Positions 8,114 through 17,202 of a stretch of 64,000 bases of DNA are shown here, in pieces. The notes under the pieces are model-generated. The model had not been told where the DNA came from. It saw only the letters and a list, made by a program, of their open reading frames with translations, and searched no databases. The DNA is taken from positions 62,001-126,000 of the forward strand of contig MKVF01000018.1 in NCBI GenBank assembly GCA_001899145.1, in the 5' to 3' direction. Numbering within the stretch: position 1 is the stretch's first letter; each line of letters starts with the position of its first letter. The stretch is from Flavobacteriia bacterium 40-80 (lineage in GTDB: Bacteria; Bacteroidota; Bacteroidia; Flavobacteriales_D; Crocinitomicaceae). Made by a program: the position numbers and the translations under genes.

Positions 8114-10729
8114 ATGGCAATACTCGACGAGATAGTAGATTGGACAGATAACAAAAATCAGTTTTGGCGAATGACAGTCGATACACTGATACGTAAGAAT
8201 AACCTTGACGCAACTGATCTTCAATTTTTGAAAAATATCTGTAAAGATGAACATGGCTTATTGAAGTTTAATTATATCCCGGCTGATTTTAATACGTTAA
8301 GAACCTTTATTCAGAATGCGAGCGGAACAACGGACATTTCCTTGGTTGGGATCAAGGATATTGAAAATATTAGTGCTTTGTCGCATACAACAGAATTGGA
8401 GTTTGCTCCAGCGGGACTGACCTTGATTTATGGCGACAATGGATCTGGTAAATCCAGTTATGCGAGTGTATTAAAACACGTTTGTGCAACAAGAGGTATT
8501 CGCCCTGTTATCCATCCGAATCTTTTCTATCCGGCAGCTGTTTTGGCAGATAAAAAGGCAAATGTCTTTTTTTCGAAAGCAGGAAATGTTGAATGTGTGT
8601 CCTTGATTAATACAAATATTGATCGACCGGATTTAAGGGCGGTTAACATTTTTGATACTTCAAGTGCTAATCATTACGTGGAGGGTGAAGATGAAATTGC
8701 GTTTATCCCACACGGAATAGACCTGTTGGATAAATTTGCAAACGCACTGAAATACATTGAAAATACACTGATAGAAGAAAAGCAAAAACTTAGTTTGCAA
8801 AGGTTTGATTTTTCCGTATTACAGTTAAATCAAGCAAGTCCATCACACACATTCGTAACGGGTATAAATTCGAATACAACCCGTGAACAGTTGACTGTAA
8901 ATTCAGATTGGGATGAGAACAAAGAAGCGAGGCTGCTTGTACTGGACGAAGAAATTCAAAAGCTTAGAAGTACCGATCCACAAAATAAGGCCAGAACCAA
9001 CACCGAATTTATGCGTCGCCTTACGACATTAAGGAACTACTTTGCTAATCTGGAAACTGAACTCTTTGCAGATGAAACGTTGCAAAAGATAAAAGAAACT
9101 GTAAACAATTACATTACCTCTTCAAACTCACTTAAAGTATCTTCCGAAGCTATATTCTCAGATTTGCCACTAAATGGCGTTGGTTCCGCTACATGGAAGC
9201 AACTATGGGAAAGTGCACGGAAATTTTATAATGAAAGCAAACAGAAGGAAAGTTTTCCCGACCCCAATGCTCACTGTCCCCTGTGCCTGCAATCGCTTGA
9301 TGCAGATTCTAAGCAGAGATTTGAAAACTTTGAAGAGTTTGTGAAAAACGATCTGCAAAAGCAGTTCGATAAGGCAAAAAGTGCTTATGAAGGAGAACTT
9401 GCAACGTTGAATGCTTTGGATTTTTCAACCGATGCATACGAACCTACCATTCTTGAAATTGAATCAATAGTACAGGGTTATCGTATTAGCCAACAGGATT
9501 ATATTTCTGCGCTCCAAACTTATCATCAATATCTTATTGACTTATTTCAAGATGAAGAATTAATAGAAGATATAGAGCTGCCTGTTATACAGGTCAACGC
9601 TAAATCTATGATAAATGCTTTATTGCTGAAACTTGGAGAGGAAAACAAAGTTTTGCTTACGGAATCAATAGCTGATCGTTTGACAGTATTAGAGACGGAA
9701 CGCTCGAATCTCCAGGACGAAAAAAAGTTGTACACTTTCAGACCTAAAGCTTATCGCGAGGTATTACGTTTAAAGCGGATCAAATCATTAGACACAGCTA
9801 TTGGTAAATGTAATACTCGATCTCTGACCACTCTAAGTAATAATTTAACACAAACGCACGTAACACAGCTTTTGAAAGATGCTTTTAAAAATGAGCTAAA
9901 TGCACTTGGGTTTAGAAACATTAGAGTTGAAGCGGAAACCAGAGGAGCCAGAGGAAAACAATATCATTTTTTGAAATTAGGTGAGAACAATGCTTCAAAT
10001 GCCGCATTAAAGGATATTTTAAGTGAGGGGGAACATAGGTGCATCGCTTTAGCAACGTTTTTGGCTGAGCTCAGTTTGTCTGAACATAAAAGTGCAGTAG
10101 TCTTCGACGACCCGGTATCGTCATTAGATCATAAATGGCGGAATAAGATTGCCGGAAGAATTGCCAGCGAAGCCGCAGTAAGACAAGTTGTCGTGCTTAC
10201 ACATGATATTTCATTTTTAATGATGATACAAGAGCATGCCGATAAACAGAATGTTCCGATAGTAGTTAATAGCTTGACAAGGAACAAACAGGAGACAGGA
10301 ATAATTCTTAATAATCCACCTTGGGATGCGATGTCAACAAGCAAAAGAATAGGAGTTCTAAAGGACCAACAACAAAAAATGGCAAAGCTTGAAAAGTCTG
10401 AAACGGAGGAAGTTCTTAGACCAAAGATTCAAACCCTATACGGTAGGCTACGGGAAACGTGGGAACGGTTCATTGAAGAAGTCTTTCTAAATGATACGAT
10501 TAAGAGATTTGGGCGGGAGGTTCAGACACAAAGGCTTTCCAAAGTGGTAGATTTAACAGTTGAAGATTATAATAAGGTTGAACAGAATATGTCCAAATGC
10601 TCCACGTATATGGTAGGTCACGATTCGGCAGGAGAACTTAATGAAGAAATACCTTCCGCACAAGAATTTTTAGACGATGTTGTGACTCTGGAAGCCTATG
10701 TCAAAGAGATTAGAAAACGACGCAATTAA
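8114..10729 (+). CDS. SMC-like AAA ATPase with zinc hook (RloC/PrrC-related), probable defence protein
   Basis: 871 aa from ATG 8114; an upstream in-frame ATG at 8075 would add 13 hydrophobic residues and is less likely. Walker A GDNGSGKSS lies at residues about 107-115. A long coiled-coil middle is interrupted by a CPLC motif at about 387-390, a zinc-hook half as in RloC/Rad50. A signature-like ILSEGEHR is followed by Walker B VFDDPVSSLDH (about 664) and an H-loop LTHDISFL (about 695). This AAA_13-type arrangement is shared with PrrC and RloC, anticodon nucleases activated upon phage infection, but I cannot identify their nuclease residues here. It is followed 23 bp later by the STAND gene, and the pair looks like one operon inserted behind mobC. 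Defence role is inferred from family and location. Confidence 0.75.
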   Translation: MAILDEIVDWTDNKNQFWRMTVDTLIRKNNLDATDLQFLKNICKDEHGLLKFNYIPADFNTLRTFIQNASGTTDISLVGIKDIENISALSHTTELEFAPAGLTLIYGDNGSGKSSYASVLKHVCATRGIRPVIHPNLFYPAAVLADKKANVFFSKAGNVECVSLINTNIDRPDLRAVNIFDTSSANHYVEGEDEIAFIPHGIDLLDKFANALKYIENTLIEEKQKLSLQRFDFSVLQLNQASPSHTFVTGINSNTTREQLTVNSDWDENKEARLLVLDEEIQKLRSTDPQNKARTNTEFMRRLTTLRNYFANLETELFADETLQKIKETVNNYITSSNSLKVSSEAIFSDLPLNGVGSATWKQLWESARKFYNESKQKESFPDPNAHCPLCLQSLDADSKQRFENFEEFVKNDLQKQFDKAKSAYEGELATLNALDFSTDAYEPTILEIESIVQGYRISQQDYISALQTYHQYLIDLFQDEELIEDIELPVIQVNAKSMINALLLKLGEENKVLLTESIADRLTVLETERSNLQDEKKLYTFRPKAYREVLRLKRIKSLDTAIGKCNTRSLTTLSNNLTQTHVTQLLKDAFKNELNALGFRNIRVEAETRGARGKQYHFLKLGENNASNAALKDILSEGEHRCIALATFLAELSLSEHKSAVVFDDPVSSLDHKWRNKIAGRIASEAAVRQVVVLTHDISFLMMIQEHADKQNVPIVVNSLTRNKQETGIILNNPPWDAMSTSKRIGVLKDQQQKMAKLEKSETEEVLRPKIQTLYGRLRETWERFIEEVFLNDTIKRFGREVQTQRLSKVVDLTVEDYNKVEQNMSKCSTYMVGHDSAGELNEEIPSAQEFLDDVVTLEAYVKEIRKRRN

Positions 10730-10752
10730 AGTCTAAGGCAATAATATATACT

Positions 10753-13026
10753 ATGTACAATTTACATTTATTGGGGTGGCGCAGCTTTCAAGACCTTTGT
10801 AATTGCATCACAAGGGAAATCTTAGGACAAACAGCTCTTTCATATCTTCCTTCAAATGATCAAGGAAGGGATGGAAGTTTTACAGGGAAATGGATTACCC
10901 AGAAAAATGAGGTTTTTGAAGGCGAATTTGTTATTCAATGTAAGTTTACTTCAAAACAAAACAAAAACTTCACTTTTTCCGATTTTTCATACGAAATCGA
11001 AAAAGTAAAAGAGTTGGTAAAGCAAGAGATTTGTGATATATATATAATTATGACAAATGCGGGAATTTCTGCTAAATCGGCAGCAAAGGTCAAATCGGAA
11101 CTTGAGAAACTTGGCGTTAAACATTCTCTGGTCTTTGGCAATGAATATATATCCCAACAGATAAAAGAAAACACAAAGCTACGGAGAATGGTACCTCGAG
11201 TATATGGGTTGGGGGATCTTTCACAGATCATTGATGAAAGGGTTTATCGTCAAGCTCAAGTATTTTTGGAATCTCTAAAAGACGAGTTAGCTAAGGTTGT
11301 CATAACAAAATCTTACCATAAGGCTGTTGAGGCACTGGAAGAGTATAATTTTGTTTTAATAGTAGGTGAACCCGCTGCGGGTAAAACTACGATAGCAACA
11401 TTGCTGGCAATGGGAGCTTTAGATCAATGGCAGGCTGCTACCTTGAAGTTACATCGAGCAGAAGATGTGGTAAAACATTGGAATCCGGATGAACCTAATC
11501 AATTATTCTGGATTGACGATGCCTTTGGTGCAACTCACTATGAATCTCCGCTTGTTTATAGTTGGAATAGCGTAATGCCTCAGATTGTCACGATGATTTC
11601 TCGCGGTGCAAAAATTATAATGACTTCCAGGGACTATATTTACAACGCTGCGAAAAAAGATTTAAAAAGCAATGTCTTTCCACTGCTTAACGAAAGTCAG
11701 GTTGTTGTGGATGTCCATGATCTGAGCATAGAAGAGAAACGTCAAATGCTGTATAATCATATTAAATTGGGAAAGCAATCTAAGACCTTTCGAAAGGAAA
11801 TCAAACCTTTTCTCGAATCGGTTGCGCAGAATAAAAGATTTATCCCCGAAACAGCCCGTAGGCTTTCTGATCCATACTTTACAAGTAAATTACATTTGAC
11901 TAATTATTGGATTGATGATTTTGTGGAACGTCAAGAGGGTTTTCTAATTGATGTCATTAGTGATCTCGATAAAGATAGTAAGGCAGCATTAGCTTTAATA
12001 TACATGAACAATAGTAATTTATTATCTCCTATCAGCCTATCGCAACTGGAAAACGAATCACTCTCCCGAATGGGTAGTTCATTAAATAAATGTATAGAAG
12101 CATTAAATGCCATGTCTGGCAGTATGGTCCATGTTCAGATCGAAGATGACCAACATATATGGAAATATAAGCACCCCACTATTGGTGATGCCTTTGCACG
12201 TTATCTCGTGAAAAACACCGAACTTTTAGAGATTTACATAAAAGGGAGTGATACTGACAAATTACTGGATCAGATTACGTGCGGAAATGTAAAATTACAG
12301 GGTGCAACAATTATTCCACAAAACTTATTTCCTTCTGTTCTGAATAAATTAACAGATTATACAAAAACGAAAAAATTCAAAACAGAAAGTTGGGCAATAT
12401 ATTTCGCTAAATGGGGGCTGGTTTCTTTTCTTTCCCGAAGATGTTCTCCTAATTTTTTAAAAATGTATGTTAAACAATTTCCAGCTATATATGAAGATAT
12501 TTCCCAACCAGATTTATCTAAGAACGTCCCTCGTGAAATTGAATTGGCTGTGATTTTTGTCAAAAACGGTCTATTACCAGAAAAAAATAGACTCTTGATA
12601 ACCAAACAAATTGCTAAATACGCATTAACCGGAGAAAACCTTGATTTCTTGGAGTCAGAGGAAATTCAATCTCTTTTCCATGATAATGAATTATTGGAAT
12701 TAAAGGATAGAATTAAAAACGAATTGCTTGTGTTACCTCTTTCTGAAATGACCAAACTATGGAAATCCAAATACCGAGAAAACAATGAAGATGCAGAATA
12801 TCACATGTATTCCTTAAAAAGCAATTTATCGCTATTACAGGAATATTATCCCGATGTACCCGACTTAGAAACACTAATTGAGGATGAAATCGAAAATATA
12901 GACGATTGGATTGTAAATAATACCATCCCGGAAGAAATAAATGAAAGTAAGACCCCAATGAAGGATGAAAAAGTTCACGAATCCGACCAGGAAACAAGAA
13001 GTATTTTTGAAGATATTGATTCGTAG
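10753..13026 (+). CDS. Mrr-like nuclease fused to a STAND (nSTAND3-type) NTPase, Avs-like
   Basis: 757 aa. Residues about 1-130 resemble an Mrr/RE-type PD-(D/E)XK nuclease: WRSFQDLCNCI, then Asp40 in GRDGSF and Gln62-x-Lys64 in FVIQCKF, the D-QxK form seen in Mrr. A P-loop NTPase follows: Walker A GEPAAGKTT (205-213), Walker B LFWIDDAFG (252-259), and MTSRDY (290-295), the arginine-containing sensor of STAND ATPases. The last 350 residues are helical and probably form the sensor region. The layout nuclease-NTPase-sensor matches Avs-like antiphage STAND proteins. It is co-directional with the preceding zinc-hook ATPase; whether they act together is unknown. Confidence 0.75.
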   Translation: MYNLHLLGWRSFQDLCNCITREILGQTALSYLPSNDQGRDGSFTGKWITQKNEVFEGEFVIQCKFTSKQNKNFTFSDFSYEIEKVKELVKQEICDIYIIMTNAGISAKSAAKVKSELEKLGVKHSLVFGNEYISQQIKENTKLRRMVPRVYGLGDLSQIIDERVYRQAQVFLESLKDELAKVVITKSYHKAVEALEEYNFVLIVGEPAAGKTTIATLLAMGALDQWQAATLKLHRAEDVVKHWNPDEPNQLFWIDDAFGATHYESPLVYSWNSVMPQIVTMISRGAKIIMTSRDYIYNAAKKDLKSNVFPLLNESQVVVDVHDLSIEEKRQMLYNHIKLGKQSKTFRKEIKPFLESVAQNKRFIPETARRLSDPYFTSKLHLTNYWIDDFVERQEGFLIDVISDLDKDSKAALALIYMNNSNLLSPISLSQLENESLSRMGSSLNKCIEALNAMSGSMVHVQIEDDQHIWKYKHPTIGDAFARYLVKNTELLEIYIKGSDTDKLLDQITCGNVKLQGATIIPQNLFPSVLNKLTDYTKTKKFKTESWAIYFAKWGLVSFLSRRCSPNFLKMYVKQFPAIYEDISQPDLSKNVPREIELAVIFVKNGLLPEKNRLLITKQIAKYALTGENLDFLESEEIQSLFHDNELLELKDRIKNELLVLPLSEMTKLWKSKYRENNEDAEYHMYSLKSNLSLLQEYYPDVPDLETLIEDEIENIDDWIVNNTIPEEINESKTPMKDEKVHESDQETRSIFEDIDS

Positions 13027-13148
13027 CTTATAGTCCTACCTGTTTGTGAATATTCTGATCCGAATTGCAAGTAACGGCACGTGTATCAAAAATAAATGAT
13101 TTGCTTCTTCTGCTGAAATAATCAAAAGAATTGTTTACGGACAATAGT

Positions 13149-13208
13149 TCAGAAATGGAGCGTCTGCTGGATGATCCGGCACAAAGGCATTTGGTCATTA
13201 AGAAGTAA
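13149..13208 (+). repeat. Direct repeat, copy 2 (orphan mobC 3' end)
   Basis: A 60-bp copy of the end of mobC with a TAA stop, encoding SEMERLLDDPAQRHLVIKK but detached from any gene. It lies between the STAND gene and the Hachiman genes. Divergence from copy 1 is synonymous, so it descends from a related mobC under selection rather than from a recent duplication. Confidence 0.85.
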
Positions 13209-13234
13209 GTTTACACTTGATGATTACATAGATA

Positions 13235-15430
13235 TCAGAATGCCTGGCGAATTTTATTTATCTCGTAGGGAAGTAATTTCCTTTTTAACAATTCTGTTTC
13301 CGACAGTTGATTTATAAGTCTTATAAGTGCTTCTGGGGTTCTGTCATGGTTAAGAATCGGTTGAAGTTTTCGTATAGCTGAAATTGGAATATCATACTCC
13401 GTTAATGCAGCAAGATTTGAAGGTAAAAAACCGTGTTCCAAACTTGTTGCAAAATAGGTATAATTCCCATGTGGTAAATTATGCTTAGCAAGAACGTATT
13501 CCTGTAATTCTGACATAACCGATAACCATTTAGGAAGCTTATAATCAAACCAATGTCTGGTGACATTCAAAATAAAAAATGAAATTTTATCAATTCTGAC
13601 TTGTTCGTCTGGAAGTAGCTCCATCCAATAAGGTTCGTTTATTGTAGTATTAATAAGTGCGTTTGCGGATTTTAATCTTGAATATTTATTTGTCAAAACG
13701 CTAAGTTGTTTGGCGTTGCGGACATCAGCCTTATTTTCTCCAGGTTTTAGCAAATGCTTCCAACATAATTCCAATAAGTAAACTAACTGATCGTATGTTG
13801 GAAATTGATTCCAATTAAGCATCTCAACATTGTTAGGTAAGTCTCCTTCAAGTTCAGCAATAATTTTTTGTTGAGCTTCGATGCTGATACCGGTGTTTCT
13901 TTTTATTACATCTTGCAGATCTTTAGGAAGATTATTAAATTCTTCCAAACGTTGTTTCGCTGTATTTTCTAATTCTGAATCTTCCAATGAAATTAAAATT
14001 TCTAATGGAGCATTTTCTTGATTAAAAAGTGGAATATCTACAAAAAGTTCTGTTTGATCAGGTTTTTTTTCAAATCGATAAACGTTCCCTATAAAATGCT
14101 TTTTCATCCTTCCGGAGCGTCCAGCTATATTTTTGTAATCGAAAAAATCTATAGGAATTTTTCCTTTTTCTTTATCATATAAAATCACATTTTTTGCTGA
14201 TGTATTGACGCCTTCTATCAATGTTGATGTACAAAATAGCCATCTGACTGACCCACTATTAAATTGATCCACAATAGAACTTCCTAAATGTCTGGGCAAT
14301 GCCCCATGATGCGAAGCGGATCCTTGTTTTAAAGCCTCAATCAATGACCACCTTGGGTTTATATTCTCTGCGATCCAATCAATAATATCTTTATTTCCAG
14401 AAGTGTCAATAACAAAAGAAGATGAATTGTTTTCTTTTAAATAATTTATAAATTCCAAACATAAAGCGGTGGCCTTATTAGGAGATGAACAATAAATAAG
14501 TGTTTGCTCATCTTTAGATGCTAAAAATTCAAAGAGTGCATTCTTTTTTAATTCCTTTTTCTCCGTTGCTTTTACCCTATTCGTGATTTCCAGACTTTTT
14601 TCATCTACAGCCACCGTAGCAAATTCAGTAGGAAACCAGATTAGGTCAAATCTATTCTTGAATGTTACAGGAATATTCTTGACCATTGGTCCCAACAAAT
14701 AGAATTTATTAGTGTATTTCAATAATTTATGAAAAGCTTGATTTAAAGTAATGGCACGATCATCATCTCGCTCTAAACTAAGTTTATAAAACTCATCTAT
14801 TACAAAAAATTCTATTTGAGGAAAAAACTCATATTCTACGACACGTTCTCCTGTAAATAAAAAAATATTCCCTTTGGTACTATCTGGTTCTTGACTCGTT
14901 GAAACCACAACCTTATATCTATCACGATATTTTAAAAGTTTTTTTCGGGTTTCATCCAGCAGGGCTAAAGTGGGTTGTATGATTACAATTTGTTGATATA
15001 AGTTACTGGCTACTATTTCTTCAATTAAAAGGCTTTTTCCAAAGCTTGTTGGAGCACTTACAACTACGGAACGTTTATTATGCAACTCTATTGATAATAT
15101 CTGCTGTTGCTCATGTAAATAAACATCTTTAAGAAATGGGGACTTATGGTACTCGTACCGCACTAATGCACTTTGTGACAGGTCTTCAGGATCAACATAA
15201 GGGTAAAGACCAGAAGCTTCCGTTAGCATATTCCAAATAGGCTTTGTATTTTCTGGAATTTTGTCCCAGGCGTCACGCACTCTGATTACCAGATCTCGTC
15301 CTTCGCTTTCACTTTCTTTACCTTCCAGTAGTATGGAACAAAATTGTGATAAGGCAAAACTTTCATCATAATTAATCACAGCAGCATTTGAAATGAACAA
15401 AATTGCCGAGTTAATATCTGTAAACGTCAT
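13235..15430 (-). CDS. hamB: Hachiman defence system helicase HamB
   Basis: 731 aa superfamily-2 helicase. Walker A is APTSFGKS (126-133), the DExH-box position reads IDEFY (211-215), and motif VI reads IAGRSGRMKKHF. DEFY in place of the common DEAD/DEAH box and the APTSFGKS form are typical of this helicase branch. It overlaps hamA by 4 nt (ATGA), so the two are co-translated, with hamA first. In Hachiman, HamB is thought to sense damaged or invading DNA and release the HamA nuclease. The gene stands in a mobile-element defence cluster convergent with the AAA/STAND pair. Confidence 0.85.
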   Translation of the reverse strand: MTFTDINSAILFISNAAVINYDESFALSQFCSILLEGKESESEGRDLVIRVRDAWDKIPENTKPIWNMLTEASGLYPYVDPEDLSQSALVRYEYHKSPFLKDVYLHEQQQILSIELHNKRSVVVSAPTSFGKSLLIEEIVASNLYQQIVIIQPTLALLDETRKKLLKYRDRYKVVVSTSQEPDSTKGNIFLFTGERVVEYEFFPQIEFFVIDEFYKLSLERDDDRAITLNQAFHKLLKYTNKFYLLGPMVKNIPVTFKNRFDLIWFPTEFATVAVDEKSLEITNRVKATEKKELKKNALFEFLASKDEQTLIYCSSPNKATALCLEFINYLKENNSSSFVIDTSGNKDIIDWIAENINPRWSLIEALKQGSASHHGALPRHLGSSIVDQFNSGSVRWLFCTSTLIEGVNTSAKNVILYDKEKGKIPIDFFDYKNIAGRSGRMKKHFIGNVYRFEKKPDQTELFVDIPLFNQENAPLEILISLEDSELENTAKQRLEEFNNLPKDLQDVIKRNTGISIEAQQKIIAELEGDLPNNVEMLNWNQFPTYDQLVYLLELCWKHLLKPGENKADVRNAKQLSVLTNKYSRLKSANALINTTINEPYWMELLPDEQVRIDKISFFILNVTRHWFDYKLPKWLSVMSELQEYVLAKHNLPHGNYTYFATSLEHGFLPSNLAALTEYDIPISAIRKLQPILNHDRTPEALIRLINQLSETELLKRKLLPYEINKIRQAF

Positions 15431-16269
15431 ATTTTTTGCATTGATTTTAAGCGGGCATCCAATTCACTATTTAATTCGTCTTTATCCGGAACCGGCAATA
15501 GAAGTAAAATAATCTCTAAATTAGATTGCTTGTTTTTCTTTAAGAAATCAGCATGTAAAGACAAACATTCCCTCTCGAAATCCTCGAGATATTCCTTCGT
15601 CTCATCATTGTGATTAGTAAAAAGATCACTATTATAGGTACATACCATAGGGATTACAATGCTTGAAAAGATTACATCAAGTTTTTGATGTTTATGTAAA
15701 AGTTTCCGCCAATGTGATATTTCCGGGGTTTGTTCCGGTAGCTTCCTCGTAATAAGACTGAATTGCTGTTGGATATAATTCGCATTAAAGTGCTTTTCAA
15801 TGTCGCCAACTAAATCAGTTATACCGTCCTTCCCCGACTTATATAATTTAGATTCTCCTAACCATAGCTTCTTATCTTCACCATTAATTGTAATATGTAC
15901 ACCGTCAAAACCATGTGCTGGTACATTGGGTGCATCCCTAAAAAATATAGTAGAAATCAATGGGATAGAATTACAAAAATCTCTCAATAACAAATGAAGT
16001 ATCAGCTCTCCAAATTCTCCTCTTCTTTTATATTTATCCGTTGTATAAACGGTTTTTGCGGCTTCTTGCAGTCGCTCAACCACTTCTGTATATGGAATAT
16101 TATTACCTTGATGATATCCTAAAGCATATTCCGGTATTACACTTCTAATAGTATCTACTAAAGGTTGTAATCTAAATTTATTTTGGTCAAAACCCACATG
16201 ATAAGCTCTCAAACTTGGTTGGGTTATTCTCTCAGCTATTACTAAATCTGAATTGAAAGGTCTTGACAT
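15427..16269 (-). CDS. hamA: Hachiman defence system nuclease HamA (DUF1837)
   Basis: 280 aa DUF1837 protein. The conserved core reads RRGEFGELILHLLLRDF (82-98), then FFRDAPNVPAHGFDGVHI, then LWLGESKLY (135-143). Asp122, Glu139 and Lys141 fit a PD-(D/E)XK-like nuclease centre. Together with the overlapping HamB helicase this is a complete Hachiman system. Start ATG at 16267-16269; a possible -7 box (TATATTTG on the minus strand, 16384-16391) lies about 115 bp upstream. The genes are more AT-rich than the mob backbone, in keeping with acquisition as cargo. Confidence 0.88.
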   Translation of the reverse strand: MSRPFNSDLVIAERITQPSLRAYHVGFDQNKFRLQPLVDTIRSVIPEYALGYHQGNNIPYTEVVERLQEAAKTVYTTDKYKRRGEFGELILHLLLRDFCNSIPLISTIFFRDAPNVPAHGFDGVHITINGEDKKLWLGESKLYKSGKDGITDLVGDIEKHFNANYIQQQFSLITRKLPEQTPEISHWRKLLHKHQKLDVIFSSIVIPMVCTYNSDLFTNHNDETKEYLEDFERECLSLHADFLKKNKQSNLEIILLLLPVPDKDELNSELDARLKSMQKI

Positions 16270-16767
16270 TTCTATAAATTAATAATAAGTGGTAATTACT
16301 TCTTAATTTTTAAAATATAAAAAACTCCAGAAATAATTGGTTGACTATTCTAAAGCAATATACTTTACATCTTTTATTGTTTACAAATATAATTAAATAA
16401 AGATTTTAAAAGCTTGTATTCAAGTGTCTTTAAATTACTCTATTGTCTTTGCTTCCCACTTTAATCTCCATTGATTCTTAATGAGTATTAAAATATTTGA
16501 CTTTTCCCCAAAAAAACGGGACCAAAAGGGCAGCAAAGGTAATGCGACGCCCCCGACCCGCATCCCGCAAGGATTTTTTTGAATGAACGGCCTCCCCCCA
16601 GAGGGTTCCCCCCATTAAATCAAAAAATTCCTTGCCTTTTCATGTCGCCGCATTGGGTTCCTGTGCTTTCTTTTTTTCCGTTTTTTCTTTTGGGAAAAAG
16701 TCGCGTGGAGCGATAGCGGAACAGAAAGCTAAAAACAATATGGTTTAACATTAAAAATACAAGCATT
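16270..16767. other. Intergenic region between hamA and ssb
   Basis: A 498-bp region without credible ORF. The hamA side is AT-rich and holds the putative hamA promoter. The ssb side (about 16505-16700) changes abruptly to C/G-rich homopolymer tracts (runs of six C, GACGCCCCCGACCCGCATCC), unlike anything else nearby. The base-composition switch suggests that the cargo ends near 16.5 kb and the element backbone resumes. Confidence 0.5.
16384..16391 (-). promoter_or_regulatory. Possible -7 promoter element of hamAB
   Basis: On the minus strand this reads TATATTTG, matching the Bacteroidota TAnnTTTG -7 box, about 115 bp before the hamA start. I see no clear -33 TTTG at the right distance, so this is weak. 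Confidence 0.25.
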
Positions 16768-17169
16768 ATGAACATCACAGGACGGTTAACAAGGGATGCG
16801 GAAGTCCGCACAGCAGGTAACGGCAAGGTCGTTAGTTTCTCCGTAGCAGTGAACGACAGTTACCGCAACAGGAACGGAGAGCGTGTACAGCTTACTGAGT
16901 ATTACAGTTGCTCCTATTGGCGCACGGCTAAGATTGCAGATTTTCTAACCAAAGGCACATTGGTGGAGCTAACAGGATGGCTAACGGCGAGAGCATGGGT
17001 AGGTAATGACGGGGAAGCCCATGCAGGGTTGAATTTCAACACCTCCATTATTAGGTTTTTGGGTGGAGGGTATCGGGAACAGGAACAGCAAGCCCCAACG
17101 GAAAACACACAGGGACGCAGGTCTGCACAGGGCAATACCAACGGTAGCGGGCAAGACGTACCATTTTAA
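16768..17169 (+). CDS. ssb: Single-stranded DNA-binding protein of the mobile element
   Basis: 133 aa. The OB-fold N-terminal part reads MNITGRLTRDAEVRTAGNGK, then VSFSVAVNDSYRNR, followed by the SSB pattern of KIADFLTKGTLVELTGWL. The Gln/Asn/Gly-rich tail ends in DVPF, close to the canonical DDIPF tip that recruits replication proteins. It probably coats the single strand during conjugative transfer or replication of the element. It opens a co-directional gene train that leads into the PRTRC cassette. Confidence 0.88.
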   Translation: MNITGRLTRDAEVRTAGNGKVVSFSVAVNDSYRNRNGERVQLTEYYSCSYWRTAKIADFLTKGTLVELTGWLTARAWVGNDGEAHAGLNFNTSIIRFLGGGYREQEQQAPTENTQGRRSAQGNTNGSGQDVPF

Positions 17170-17202
17170 TCAATCAGTAGTAATCATTTAATTTTTAATA
17201 TC

